A DNA stretch of 64,000 bases, taken from positions 50,204-114,203 of the forward strand of contig LT827117.1 in the NCBI GenBank assembly GCA_900169975.1, given 5' to 3'. This document shows, piece by piece, positions 34,291 through 43,923 of the stretch (position 1 is the first letter of the stretch; the number at the start of each line of letters is the position of its first letter). The notes under the pieces were generated by a model that made no database searches, was not told where the DNA came from, and saw nothing but the letters and a program-made list of their open reading frames with translations. A program made the position numbers and the translations under genes. The DNA is from Pseudoflavonifractor sp. Marseille-P3106. Its GTDB lineage: Bacteria; Bacillota; Clostridia; Oscillospirales; Oscillospiraceae.

Positions 34291-35562
34291 ATGGACCAAA
34301 AAGTTTACCAAAACTGTGTGGCGATCTTAAAAGAGGAACTGGTGCCCGCGCTGGGCTGTACCGAGCCCATCGCGGTAGCTTACGCCGCCGCCAGAGCGCG
34401 GCAGGCACTTGGCTGCATGCCGGAGAAAATGACCGCCGAGTGCAGCGGGAATATCATTAAAAATGTCAAGGGCGTCATCGTTCCCACCACCGGAGACCTG
34501 CGGGGAACCCGGGCAGCTGCCATCCTGGGCGCGGTGGGAGGAGACCCCGACCGGGAGCTGGAGGTGCTCACCTCGGTGAAACCCGAGGATGTGGACCGGG
34601 TCCGGGTCCTGTTGGAGCAGGGCCTGTGCGAGGAGAAGCTGCTGGACACCCCGGCCAAGCTACATATCATCATCCGGATGTCCGGCGGGGGGCACACTTC
34701 CATGGCCGAGATCATCCACAGCCACGCCAATGTGGTCCGGGTGGAGCGGGACGGCAAGGCGTTGGTGGACGTTCCCCACACCGAGGAAGAGGGGGAGGAG
34801 GAGGGGGCCGACCGCGGCTGTCTTTCCATCGCCAACATCCTCCGTTTTGCCGAAGAGGCGGATCTGGACGACGTCAGAGAGGTGCTCGACCGCCAGATCG
34901 AGTACAACACCGCCATCTCCAAGGCGGGCCTGGAGGAGGGCTACGGCGCCCAGGTGGGAGCCACTCTGCTCAGTCTCTATGGCGACGACGTGAAGATTCG
35001 GGCCCGGGCCGCCGCCGCCGCCGGGAGCGATGCCCGCATGAGCGGCTGTGAACTGCCGGTGGTCATCAATTCGGGCAGCGGCAACCAGGGCATGACGGTC
35101 TCTCTGCCGGTCATTGAGTACGCCAAGGCCCTGGGGGCCGACCGGGAGAAGCTCTATCGGGCTCTGTGTGTCAGCAACCTTACCGCCATCCACCAGAAGG
35201 CCAAGATCGGCAAGCTCTCCGCCTACTGCGGCGCGGTGAGCGCCGCCACCGGCGCGGGGGCGGGGATCTGCTACCTCTGCGGCGGCGGGGAAGAGGAGAT
35301 CGAGAAGGTCATCGTCAACACCCTGGGCAACGTCTCCGGCATCGTCTGCGACGGCGCCAAGCCCTCCTGCGCGGCCAAAATCGCCTCCAGCGTGGACGCC
35401 GCCATCCTGGCGGTGAGCATGGCCATGAAGGATCGTTACTTCCGTCCCGGCGAGGGGATCGTCAAGGAGGGCGTGGAGGCCACCGTGGAGAGCGTGGGCC
35501 AGCTGGCCCGCGAGGGCATGCGGGAGACCGACAGCGAGATCCTGAAGATCATGGTGGGCTGA
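34291..35562 (+). CDS. L-cysteine desulfidase/UPF0597-family Fe-S lyase
   Basis: 423 residues. Matches CyuA/YhaM (UPF0597) and the alpha chain of Fe-S serine dehydratases: VPALGCTEPIAVAYAAARAR at the start, VINSGSGNQGMTVSLPVIEY, GAGAGICYLCGGG and GIVCDGAKPSCAAKIASSVD, with the Cys residues expected to hold a [4Fe-4S] cluster. CyuA breaks L-cysteine to pyruvate, sulfide and ammonia. Substrate here could be cysteine or a related amino acid; the nearby thiazoline-carboxylate-hydrolase homologue makes cysteine attractive (inference). Confidence 0.85.
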   Translation: MDQKVYQNCVAILKEELVPALGCTEPIAVAYAAARARQALGCMPEKMTAECSGNIIKNVKGVIVPTTGDLRGTRAAAILGAVGGDPDRELEVLTSVKPEDVDRVRVLLEQGLCEEKLLDTPAKLHIIIRMSGGGHTSMAEIIHSHANVVRVERDGKALVDVPHTEEEGEEEGADRGCLSIANILRFAEEADLDDVREVLDRQIEYNTAISKAGLEEGYGAQVGATLLSLYGDDVKIRARAAAAAGSDARMSGCELPVVINSGSGNQGMTVSLPVIEYAKALGADREKLYRALCVSNLTAIHQKAKIGKLSAYCGAVSAATGAGAGICYLCGGGEEEIEKVIVNTLGNVSGIVCDGAKPSCAAKIASSVDAAILAVSMAMKDRYFRPGEGIVKEGVEATVESVGQLAREGMRETDSEILKIMVG

Positions 35563-35700
35563 AGTCAGCTCCACCCCGACCGTGTTCATTCCGGCACGGG
35601 AAACCGCGCCCGATTGAAATAGCCTTAAGAAACGCCAGTCAAAAAATCGAAATTGAGAAAGGAGATGGCCGCCTGGAAGCTCCGGCGGCCAACGCAGACA

Positions 35701-36906
35701 ATGAAAACGAATCTGAAACGCGCTCTTGGAATCATCCTCTCCTCTGCCCTCACCCTTTCCCTCCTCGCCGGCTGCGGCGGGAACAAGCTCGCCGAGTCTG
35801 CCGCTCCCGCCGAGTCCGCCGCGGCTGAGTCCGGCGCCCCCGCCGCCAGCGGCGCTCCCATCAAGATTGCGGTTGCCGCCCCCATGACCGGCGACAACGC
35901 CGAGTACGGCCAGGGTTTCTACAACGCCGCCGTGATGAAGGCGGACGAGTGGAACGCCAAGGGCGGTGTGCTGGGCGGCCGTCAGGTCGAGATCGTCCAG
36001 TACGACGACAAGAACTCCTCTGAGGAAGCTGCCTCCATCGCTCAGAAGATCGTCTCCGAGGGCGACATCGCCGGCGTCATCGGCCACTTCGCCTCCGGCG
36101 TGTGCATGACTGCCGCCCCCGTGTATCAGGAGAACAAGATCATTGAGATCTCCCCGTCCTCCTCTCACCCCGACTACTCCGGCATCGGCGACTACATTTT
36201 CCGCAACAACACCGTCATCAACGTGGAAGCTGCCGCCGGCCTTGACATCGCCGTCAACGACCTGGGCAAGAAGAACATCGGCATCATCTCCATCAAGACC
36301 GACTGGGGCACCAACACCGCCAAGATCGTCAACGAGCTCGTGGCGGGCATGGCCGACACCGGCGCCAAGGTCGTGGCCCACGAGGAAGTCATGGAGGGCT
36401 CCGACGACTACTCTCCCGCCATTGCCAAGCTGGACGCCGCCGGCGCCGACGTGGTGATCTGCGTGAGCATGTACTCCACCCTGGCTCCTGTGGCCAAGCA
36501 GTATAAGCAGGTCAACCCCGACATCGCCATCGTGGGCTTCTCCAACGCCTACACCCAGCAGCTGCTGGAGCTGGGCGGCGACGCCGTGGAGGGCGTTTGC
36601 TTCCCCGTCATCTTCTACTCCGGCTCCGACGATCCCGCCGTCAAGACCTATGTGGAGACCTACAAGGAGAAGTACGGCGCGCAGCCCAGCGCTCTGACCT
36701 CTCAGGCCTATGACTCCGTCGGTATGCTCCTCACCGCCATCGAGAGTGCCGGTACCACCGACTCGGCCAAGGTCCGCGACGAGCTGGCCAAGATCGACTA
36801 TCCGGGCGTCACCGGCGAGACCACCTTCAACGACATCGGCGACGTGCAGAAGAGCTTTGTCAAGCTCACCATCAAGGACGGCCAGTTCGCGGAGGCCAAT
36901 TTCTAA
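35701..36906 (+). CDS. LIV-type ABC transporter substrate-binding lipoprotein
   Basis: 401 residues from ATG 35701, which gives a clean signal peptide (KTNLKRALG, lipobox LLAGC, Cys25); ATG 35665 is an alternative but adds a hydrophilic lead. An Ala/Ser/Glu-rich linker follows Cys25. Peripla_BP_6 fold: IKIAVAAPMTGDNAEYGQGF, VEIVQYDDKNSSEEAASIAQ, DIAGVIGHFASGVCMTAAPV, TSQAYDSVGMLLTAIE. It binds branched-chain amino acids or another small amino or amide solute outside the membrane. Confidence 0.9.
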   Translation: MKTNLKRALGIILSSALTLSLLAGCGGNKLAESAAPAESAAAESGAPAASGAPIKIAVAAPMTGDNAEYGQGFYNAAVMKADEWNAKGGVLGGRQVEIVQYDDKNSSEEAASIAQKIVSEGDIAGVIGHFASGVCMTAAPVYQENKIIEISPSSSHPDYSGIGDYIFRNNTVINVEAAAGLDIAVNDLGKKNIGIISIKTDWGTNTAKIVNELVAGMADTGAKVVAHEEVMEGSDDYSPAIAKLDAAGADVVICVSMYSTLAPVAKQYKQVNPDIAIVGFSNAYTQQLLELGGDAVEGVCFPVIFYSGSDDPAVKTYVETYKEKYGAQPSALTSQAYDSVGMLLTAIESAGTTDSAKVRDELAKIDYPGVTGETTFNDIGDVQKSFVKLTIKDGQFAEANF

Positions 36907-37098
36907 TTCCTGCCTTTCTGAAACAAGCCGTTATTTCTTAAGGCTAATCTCCAGGCTGTGCGGGCGGCGGGGCGGATGCTTCCGCTCCGTCGCCGGCCTT
37001 CCGGAGAGCGCCTGTGTCGCGCCGGGCGCTCGGTGAAGGCCGCTTCGCGCTGCGTGAATGTCAAATAGAAAGGAGTATTGCGGAAACGGCCCGCAATC

Positions 37099-37986
37099 GT
37101 GGCGGAAGTGCTTATTGTACAACAAGTCCTCAACGGCCTGGCCCTGGGCATGGCGTATGCGCTCATCGCGGTCGGTTACTCCCTGGTATTCGGTATCCTA
37201 AGGCTGGTCAATTTCTCCCATGGCTCCATTTATGCCTTCGGCGCCCATGCGGCGCTCCTGTTCGTCGGATTTGAGTTCGGCGTCCTACCCGCCATCCTGC
37301 TGAGCATGGTGTGCACAGGCCTGCTGGGCATTCTCATTGACAAGGCGGCCCTGGAGCCCCTTCGCAAGAAGAACTCGGTCCCCATCGCGGCCCTTATCAC
37401 CACGATCGGTGTCTCCAACATCATTCAAAACCTGCTGATGATCTGGTTCGGCAGTGAGAAAAAAGCGTTCCCCGCAGTGTTCAACCTTCCCATGATCGAG
37501 ATCGGCGGCTTCCGGATCCAGTCCACCCAGCTCATGATGTGCGTGGTGTCTCTGATCCTTCTGCTGGTGCTGACCCTGGTCATCAACAAGACCAAGATCG
37601 GCCTTGCCATGCGGGCCACCGAACAGAACCCCAAGGCGGCCAAGCTCATGGGCGTCAACGTCAACTTTGTCATCTCCTTCACCTTCTTCCTGGCGGGCGC
37701 CTCCGCGGCCATCGCCGGCGGACTCATCAGCGGCTATTATCAGATCGTCTATCCCGGCATGGGCTTCATGGCCGGTCTGAAGGCCTTCGCAGCCTCGGTC
37801 CTGGGCGGTATCGGCTCGCTGCCCGGCGCTGTGGTGGGCGGATTGGTGGTGGGTGTGTCCGAGTGCCTGGCGGCAACCTTTATCAACTCCACCTACCGGG
37901 ATTCCGTCGCCTTTATCATTCTGATCGTGGTGCTGATCGTCCGGCCCACCGGACTCTTCGGCAAGAAAGGGATCACAAAGGTGTAA
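37099..37986 (+). CDS. LIV-type ABC permease (LivH-like)
   Basis: 295 residues if it starts at GTG 37099; TTG 37078 or GTG 37108 are also possible, since AAAGGAG at 37069 is badly spaced for any of them. Eight or so membrane helices. LivH signatures: GLALGMAYALIAVGYSLVFG, ILRLVNFSHGSIYAFGAHAA, LAMRATEQNPKAAKLMGVNV (EAA-like loop for ATPase contact) and VLGGIGSLPGAVVGGLVVGV. Confidence 0.9.
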   Translation: MAEVLIVQQVLNGLALGMAYALIAVGYSLVFGILRLVNFSHGSIYAFGAHAALLFVGFEFGVLPAILLSMVCTGLLGILIDKAALEPLRKKNSVPIAALITTIGVSNIIQNLLMIWFGSEKKAFPAVFNLPMIEIGGFRIQSTQLMMCVVSLILLLVLTLVINKTKIGLAMRATEQNPKAAKLMGVNVNFVISFTFFLAGASAAIAGGLISGYYQIVYPGMGFMAGLKAFAASVLGGIGSLPGAVVGGLVVGVSECLAATFINSTYRDSVAFIILIVVLIVRPTGLFGKKGITKV

Positions 37987-37989
37987 GGT

Positions 37990-39048
37990 ATGACGAAATT
38001 AAATGAGAAAAAGACCGAGGGAACGGGCTTCATCTTCCAGATGGAATCCTTCCTCGACAAATACAAGCTCCCCGTGTGCATCGCGGGGGCGGCTCTGCTG
38101 CTGGCGGTGCCGGCTTTCGGTTTCAGCCAGTATCTCATGCGGATCTTTATCATGATCGGCATCTACTCTATTCTGGGCATGGGCCTGAACATCCTCACCG
38201 GCTACACCGGCCTTGTCTCCCTGGGCCACGCGGGCTTCTTCGCCATCGGCGCGTACACCTCGTCGCTGCTGATGCTGCGGCTCAATGTGCCCTTTCTGGC
38301 CGCCATGATCTGCGCGGCCTGTCTCACCGGCGCGGTGGGCCTGCTGCTGGGTCTGCCCTCCCTGCGGCTCAGCGGCAGCTACCTGACCATTGTCACCCTG
38401 GGCTTCGGTGAGATCGTCAAGATGATCATCGTCAACTGGGACGCGGTCACCAACGGCACTCTGGGTCTGAAGAACATCCCCAAGCCCGCCTTCTTCGGCG
38501 TCAGCATGACCCTGGCCAACAACGGGCTCTATTACACGATGCTGATCATGGTGTTTCTGGTGGCGGTGGCCAGCATGGCCATCATCCGCTCCAACACCGG
38601 CCGGGCGTTCCAGGCCATCAAGGAGGACGAGATGGCCGCCACCATGATGGGCATCCGCACCATGCGCTACAAGGTGCTGGCCTTCGTAATCTCCGCCTTC
38701 ATCACCGGCATTGCCGGCGCGTTCTACGCCACCCTGGTGGGCTTTATCGACGCCAACTCCTTCACCTTTGACGTCTCCACCCTCATCATCTCGGTGGTCA
38801 TCGTGGGCGGCATGGGCACCATGCGCGGCATGTTCCTGGGTGCGGCCCTCCTTATCGCCTTCCCGGAAGTCTCCCGCTCCCTCATGGAGTACCGCTTCGT
38901 GGTCTACGGCCTGCTGCTGGTGGTGATGATGCGCTTCCGTCCTCAGGGCCTGCTGGGCTGGAAGTCCCAGATGCCCTACAAGCTCTCCAAACGGGCCAAG
39001 GCGCTCCTGGCCGGGAAAAATGAGCCGGCCCAGACGGCCAACGGTTGA
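37990..39048 (+). CDS. LIV-type ABC permease (LivM-like)
   Basis: 352 residues, 3 bp after the LivH-like gene. Cytoplasmic N tail of about 35 residues, then membrane helices. ILTGYTGLVSLGHAGFFAIG, GSYLTIVTLGFGEIVKMIIV, AFQAIKEDEMAATMMGIRTM (EAA-like) and SVVIVGGMGTMRGMFLGAAL are LivM hallmarks. It forms the channel with LivH. Confidence 0.93.
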   Translation: MTKLNEKKTEGTGFIFQMESFLDKYKLPVCIAGAALLLAVPAFGFSQYLMRIFIMIGIYSILGMGLNILTGYTGLVSLGHAGFFAIGAYTSSLLMLRLNVPFLAAMICAACLTGAVGLLLGLPSLRLSGSYLTIVTLGFGEIVKMIIVNWDAVTNGTLGLKNIPKPAFFGVSMTLANNGLYYTMLIMVFLVAVASMAIIRSNTGRAFQAIKEDEMAATMMGIRTMRYKVLAFVISAFITGIAGAFYATLVGFIDANSFTFDVSTLIISVVIVGGMGTMRGMFLGAALLIAFPEVSRSLMEYRFVVYGLLLVVMMRFRPQGLLGWKSQMPYKLSKRAKALLAGKNEPAQTANG

Positions 39049-39063
39049 AAGGAGGAGCGGAAA

Positions 39064-39834
39064 ATGGCATTTCTTGAAGTGAAGGGCATCACCAAGGTTT
39101 TCGGCGGACTGGTGGCCGTGGACAACGTCACCTTCCACGTGGACCGGGGGGAGATCGTCTCCATCATCGGCCCCAACGGCGCGGGCAAGACCACGGTGTT
39201 CAACATGCTCACCGGTGTCTACGAAATCGACCAGGGTGAGATCATCTTCGACGGCAAGCCCATCCACAATCACGCGCCTCAGGAGATCGTGAAGGCGGGT
39301 ATCTCCCGCACGTTCCAGAACATCCGGCTTTTCCCCAACCTGCGGGTCATTGAGAACGTGCTGGTGGGCACCCACATCCACACCAAGTACAACTTTTTTT
39401 CCTCCCTCTTCCGTACGCCGCGTTTTCAGGAGGAGGAGGCGCAGCTCACCGTCAAGGCCATTGAGATCCTGGAGTCCATCGGCCTTGGAGATCAGGTGAA
39501 CAATTACGCCCGCAACCTGCCCTACGGCGACCAGCGGAAGATCGAGATCGCCCGGGCCATTGCGACCGACGCCAGGATCATTCTTCTGGACGAGCCGGCG
39601 GCGGGCATGAACCCCCAGGAGTCGGAGGAACTGCTCCGCTTCATCCGGGAGCTGCGGGACAAGGGCTACACCATCATCCTCATCGAGCACGACATGAGCG
39701 TGGTGATGAACATCTCCGACCGGATCTATGTCATCGACCACGGCAAGCAGATCGCCGAGGGGCTGCCGGCGGAGATCGCCTCCAACGAGCAGGTCATTGA
39801 GGCCTACCTGGGAGGGGTGAAGAAAGATGCTTAA
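39064..39834 (+). CDS. LIV-type ABC ATPase (LivG-like)
   Basis: 256 residues, AGGAG before the ATG. Walker A IGPNGAGKTTVFNML, Q-loop RTFQNIRLFPNLRV, signature LPYGDQRKIEIARAIATDAR (LivG-type PYGDQR), Walker B IILLDEPAAGMNP, switch His in LIEHDMSVVM. C-terminal end VIEAYLGG is typical. Overlaps LivF by 8 bp. Confidence 0.95.
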   Translation: MAFLEVKGITKVFGGLVAVDNVTFHVDRGEIVSIIGPNGAGKTTVFNMLTGVYEIDQGEIIFDGKPIHNHAPQEIVKAGISRTFQNIRLFPNLRVIENVLVGTHIHTKYNFFSSLFRTPRFQEEEAQLTVKAIEILESIGLGDQVNNYARNLPYGDQRKIEIARAIATDARIILLDEPAAGMNPQESEELLRFIRELRDKGYTIILIEHDMSVVMNISDRIYVIDHGKQIAEGLPAEIASNEQVIEAYLGGVKKDA

Positions 39835-40531
39835 GATCGAGGGACTGCACACCCATTACGGCAACATCCACGCCCTCAAGGGCATCGACATGGAAATCGA
39901 CGACGGGGAGATCGTCTCCCTCATCGGCTCCAACGGCGCGGGCAAGTCCACCACCCTCAACACCATTGCCGGACTGATCCACGCCTCCCAGGGGAAGATC
40001 ACCTTCCGGGGCAAGGACATCACCAACGTGCCGGCCTACAAGCTGGTGGATCAGGGCATGAGCCTCTCTCCCGAGGGGCGCGAGGTCTTTGCCGCCCTCA
40101 CCGTCCAGGAAAACCTCCGCCTGGGGGCCTATTCCAAAAAGGACAAGGGGGCCATCGACGCCTCCTTCCAGCGGGTCTACGACCTCTTTCCCCGGCTCAA
40201 GGAGCGCATCAATCAGCAGGCGGGCACCCTCTCCGGCGGCGAGCAGCAGATGCTGGCCATCGGGCGGGCCCTCATGAGCGAGCCCGGGCTCCTGCTGCTG
40301 GATGAGCCCTCTCTGGGCCTGGCCCCCAACATCGTCCAGCAGATCTTCGGCCTCATCACCGACATCAACCGGCAGGGAACCACCATCCTGCTTATCGAGC
40401 AGAACGCCAATATGGCTCTGTCGGTCTCCAACCGGGCCTACGTGCTGGAGACCGGGCGGATCTCCATGAGCGGCGACGCCCATGAGCTGGCCGACGACTC
40501 CCGAGTGAAAAAGGCGTATCTCGCCATGTAA
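39827..40531 (+). CDS. LIV-type ABC ATPase (LivF-like)
   Basis: 234 residues. Walker A IGSNGAGKSTTLNTIAGL, LSPEGREVFAALTVQENLRL, signature TLSGGEQQMLAIGRALMSEP, Walker B LLLLDEPSLGLAPN, His in LLIEQNANMAL. Completes a five-part LIV importer (binding protein, two permeases, two ATPases). Confidence 0.95.
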   Translation: MLKIEGLHTHYGNIHALKGIDMEIDDGEIVSLIGSNGAGKSTTLNTIAGLIHASQGKITFRGKDITNVPAYKLVDQGMSLSPEGREVFAALTVQENLRLGAYSKKDKGAIDASFQRVYDLFPRLKERINQQAGTLSGGEQQMLAIGRALMSEPGLLLLDEPSLGLAPNIVQQIFGLITDINRQGTTILLIEQNANMALSVSNRAYVLETGRISMSGDAHELADDSRVKKAYLAM

Positions 40532-40551
40532 CGCTGCAAGGAGGCAACGAA

Positions 40552-41541
40552 ATGAAGAAAATCATCAACGACCCCGCGAAAGTGGTCTCCGAGACCCTGA
40601 TGGGCATGGAGAAGGCGCATCCCTCTCTGAAGTACACCCCCGACTTGGAGGTCATCTCCCGCCGGGAAAAGACCCCCGGCAAGGTGGGCGTGGTCTCCGG
40701 CGGAGGCTCCGGCCACGAGCCGGCCCACGCCGGCTATGTGGGCAAGGGCATGCTGGATGCCGCCGTGGCGGGCAACATGTTCTCCTCTCCCAGCCCCGAC
40801 CGGATCATCAAGGGCATCGAGGAGGCCAACTCGGGCGCGGGCGTGCTGCTGGTCATCAAGAACTACTCCGGCGACATCATGAACTTTGAAATGGCCAAGG
40901 ACATGGCCGAGATGGACGACATCCCCGTGGAGGCCGTGGTGGTCCGGGACGACGTGGCCGTGCCCGACTCCACCTATTCCACCGGCCGCCGTGGCATCGC
41001 GGGCACCGTGTTCGTTCACAAGATCGCGGGGGCCAAGGCCGAGACCGGCGCGCCTCTGGCTGAAGTGAAGGCGGCCGCCGAGAAGGCCATTGCCAATATC
41101 CGCTCCATGGGTATGGCCATGACCCCCTGCACCCTCCCCGCCGTGGGCAAGCCTGGCTTCTCGCTGGGCGACGACGAGATCGAGATCGGCATGGGTATCC
41201 ACGGCGAGCCCGGCGTGGAGCGCACCTCCCTCAAGACAGCGGCCGAGGTGGCCCGGATCCTGCTGGACAAGATCCTGGCCGACTACGACTACACCGGCAG
41301 CGAGGTGGCTCTTCTGGTCAACGGCCTGGGCGGGACCCCTCTGGCCGAGCTCTACATCCTCAACAACGAGGTGCAGGCCCTGCTGGAAAAGGCCGGGGTC
41401 AGGGTCTACAAGACCTTTGTGGGCAACTACATGACCGCCATCGAGATGGCCGGCTGCTCCCTGACCCTGATGAAGCTGGACGATGAGCTGAAGGCCCTGC
41501 TGGACGCCCCGGCGGACACCCCGGCCCTCAAAGTGCTGTAA
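40552..41541 (+). CDS. dhaK: Dihydroxyacetone kinase subunit DhaK
   Basis: 329 residues, usual DhaK length. GKVGVVSGGGSGHEPAHAGY at the substrate pocket, FVHKIAGAKAE, and EIGMGIHGEPGVERTS with the His that forms the hemiaminal bond to dihydroxyacetone. It starts 20 bp after livF with AAGGAGG, so it is in the same transcription unit. No DhaM phosphoryl donor is encoded in the window, so either a DhaM elsewhere or another donor or substrate must be used. Confidence 0.93.
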   Translation: MKKIINDPAKVVSETLMGMEKAHPSLKYTPDLEVISRREKTPGKVGVVSGGGSGHEPAHAGYVGKGMLDAAVAGNMFSSPSPDRIIKGIEEANSGAGVLLVIKNYSGDIMNFEMAKDMAEMDDIPVEAVVVRDDVAVPDSTYSTGRRGIAGTVFVHKIAGAKAETGAPLAEVKAAAEKAIANIRSMGMAMTPCTLPAVGKPGFSLGDDEIEIGMGIHGEPGVERTSLKTAAEVARILLDKILADYDYTGSEVALLVNGLGGTPLAELYILNNEVQALLEKAGVRVYKTFVGNYMTAIEMAGCSLTLMKLDDELKALLDAPADTPALKVL

Positions 41542-41554
41542 GGAGGCGCTGAAA

Positions 41555-42205
41555 ATGGGATTTCAACTGACCACAAAGGATTACGTGGACTACATCAAAA
41601 AGGCGTATGACCTCATCCACGCCAACGGCGACTATGTCACCGAGCTGGACTCAGCCACCGGCGACGGCGACCACTGGACCAATATCAACATGGGTTTTGA
41701 AAAGCTGGTGGAGCTGGCCCCCGAGCTGGAGACCATGGACCTTTTCACCGCCTTCAAGAAGATCAGCATGACCATGATGAGCGTCATCGGCGGCAGCGGC
41801 GGCGTGCTCTACGGCAGCGCCTACATGGAGGCTGCCAAGACCGTCAAGGGCAAGGAGAGCTTGGGCAGCGCCGACGTGTGCGCCATTCTGGAGGCCATGA
41901 TGAACGGTATCATGACCCGGGGCAAGTCCAAGCCCGGAGACAAGACCATGCTGGACACGCTGGCCCCCGCGGTGGCCTGCTATAAGGAATGCCTGGACAA
42001 GGGCACCGGCGAGCGGGAGACGCTGGAGCAGGTCAAAAAGGCCGCCGAGGCGGGCTATGAGAGCACCCGGGATATGGAAGCCATCCGGGGCCGGGCTTAT
42101 TATCAGGCCAACAAGGGCCTGGGCCATCTTGACCCCGGCGCTGTGACCATGTATTATCAAGTTGCCACCCTCATGGACTGCATCGCGGCCAAGCTGGAGG
42201 GTTGA
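41555..42205 (+). CDS. dhaL: Dihydroxyacetone kinase subunit DhaL
   Basis: 216 residues. Nucleotide-binding pattern ELDSATGDGDHWTNINMGFE (Asp cluster for Mg-ADP), VIGGSGGVLYGSAYMEAAK, GKSKPGDKTMLDTLAPAV and GRAYYQANKGLGHLDPGAVT. In PTS-type systems DhaL carries tightly bound ADP that DhaM rephosphorylates. 13 bp after dhaK. Confidence 0.93.
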   Translation: MGFQLTTKDYVDYIKKAYDLIHANGDYVTELDSATGDGDHWTNINMGFEKLVELAPELETMDLFTAFKKISMTMMSVIGGSGGVLYGSAYMEAAKTVKGKESLGSADVCAILEAMMNGIMTRGKSKPGDKTMLDTLAPAVACYKECLDKGTGERETLEQVKKAAEAGYESTRDMEAIRGRAYYQANKGLGHLDPGAVTMYYQVATLMDCIAAKLEG

Positions 42206-42220
42206 CGGGGGTAAAAGGTA

Positions 42221-43894
42221 ATGCTGCTGGCGAGGATCAAGGGAGCTCTTTCCAAATTTGCGAACACCATCTCCAAGACCCTGGATGTGGATGTCCTGAT
42301 CGTGGACAGCAATCTCAAGGTGGTCGGCTCCACGTTTCGCTACTTTGACCAGTACGAGGTGATCCGGCGGGTGTCCATCATCGGCCAGTGCATCTCCACC
42401 CGGGAAGTGGTGGCCATCGAGGACCGGAGGAAGTTCGGCACCTGCCAGGCCTGCCCGGAATATGAGACCTGCGAGATGCGGGGACTGATTGCCGTGCCCA
42501 TCTTTTATCGGGACACGGTGGTGGGGGCCATTGCGCTCATCATTCCCCAGCAGAAGGTAGCAAACATTTTCCGGGACGTGAACAACTCGGTGGAGTTCCT
42601 TCAGAATATGTCCGCGCTTCTCTCCAGCAAGCTTCAGGACAGCGACGACTACTCCGCTCTGGACGTCATCAAACAGGAGCGGGAGATCCTCATGGACGAG
42701 GTGGGGTACGCCATCGTCTCCACCGACAACCTGGGGGTCATCAACTATCACAACAAGCAGTTCTCCGAGTATTTCCGGCAGGAGAAGAACTGTGTGGGCA
42801 AGCCCATCTATGAGTTCGTCCCCCACCGGGTCATCACAGACTTCCTCAGCCGCCAGGTGCGGGCGGAGAATCAGCTGATCTTCATCGACAACGGCAGGGG
42901 ATCCTTTTACGGACTGGCCACCTGCAGCGACATTGTCATCCGGGGCCAGCACACCGGGGCGCTCTTCATCTTCAAACCGGTCTCCCAGATCAACTCCGAC
43001 TTTTCCGAGATCGTGCGGCCGGACACCAAGGCCACCTTTGCCCGCTATGAGGAACAGACCTTTCCGCGGGCAGTCACAGATGAGGCCAAGCGCCTGGCGG
43101 TGGGCGGGCAGACCGTCCTGATCCAAAGCGCTCCGGGCGCGGGGGAGAAGCTGCTGGCCCGGTGCATCCACAACTACTCCGACCGGAGCCACCTGAGTCT
43201 GGTCACCGTGGACTGCGGCTATGCCCGGGATCTGCGGGAGCAGATCATCTTCGGCGAACTGGGCCAGCTCCACCTGGCCCACGGGGGCACCGTGTACTTT
43301 CAGAATGTGGAGCTGCTGCCCTACTACCTCCAGGAAAAGCTGGTGGATTTTCTCCGGAGCGGCGTGCTCAACCACGAAAACGGCGGCCAGGTCCGGGTGG
43401 ATGTGCGGGTCATCTGCTCCACCACCGCGGATCTGCATGCCATGACTGAGGCGGGGACGTTTCTGGAACCCCTCTACTACCGCATCTCGGAGCGCACGCT
43501 CACCATCCCTCCCATCCGGGAAGATCCGGAACAGCTGCGGCGCATGATAGAAAACGGGATCCGCTTTTACAGAAGCTGCTATCACAAGCCGGAACTGACC
43601 CTCTCCTCCCGGGCACTGGAGCGGCTGTGCCGCTGGGACTGGCCGGGAAACCTCACCGAGCTGGACCAGGCGCTGGATCAGCTGGTCCGCCGGGCGGAGC
43701 AGGAGATCACCGCCGACAGTTTGGAGCAGCTCCCCGCCTTTTCCAGGCAGAAGGTCCTGTCCGTGGAGGAGATGGAGCGGGAGCGGATCGGCGAGCTGCT
43801 GCGGCAACGCTATTCCAAAGAGGAGATCGCCCGCCTGCTGGGGATCAGCAGGGCGACCCTCTATCGTAAGATCAAGCAATACCAATTCCTATAA
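42221..43894 (+). CDS. Sigma-54-activator-like regulator with degenerate AAA+ domain
   Basis: 557 residues. N-terminal GAF-like sensor (1-145) carrying Cys75, Cys78 and Cys84 (CQACPEYETC), a PAS-like domain (about 155-255), an AAA+-like domain (about 275-450) and a Fis-type HTH (517-557, EEIARLLGISRATLYRKIKQ). The AAA+ core is badly changed: Walker A reads SAPGAGEK (the conserved Lys position is Glu309), Walker B GGTVYFQNVE replaces GGTLFLDEIG (Asp-Glu lost), and the GAFTGA loop that contacts sigma-54 is deleted between FG345 and ELGQL. So it cannot be a normal sigma-54 activator. It lies in the dhaKL operon direction, probably its regulator. Confidence 0.85.
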   Translation: MLLARIKGALSKFANTISKTLDVDVLIVDSNLKVVGSTFRYFDQYEVIRRVSIIGQCISTREVVAIEDRRKFGTCQACPEYETCEMRGLIAVPIFYRDTVVGAIALIIPQQKVANIFRDVNNSVEFLQNMSALLSSKLQDSDDYSALDVIKQEREILMDEVGYAIVSTDNLGVINYHNKQFSEYFRQEKNCVGKPIYEFVPHRVITDFLSRQVRAENQLIFIDNGRGSFYGLATCSDIVIRGQHTGALFIFKPVSQINSDFSEIVRPDTKATFARYEEQTFPRAVTDEAKRLAVGGQTVLIQSAPGAGEKLLARCIHNYSDRSHLSLVTVDCGYARDLREQIIFGELGQLHLAHGGTVYFQNVELLPYYLQEKLVDFLRSGVLNHENGGQVRVDVRVICSTTADLHAMTEAGTFLEPLYYRISERTLTIPPIREDPEQLRRMIENGIRFYRSCYHKPELTLSSRALERLCRWDWPGNLTELDQALDQLVRRAEQEITADSLEQLPAFSRQKVLSVEEMERERIGELLRQRYSKEEIARLLGISRATLYRKIKQYQFL

Positions 43895-43923
43895 ACCAAT
43901 ATAATAAAAAGGAGCGCATGATT

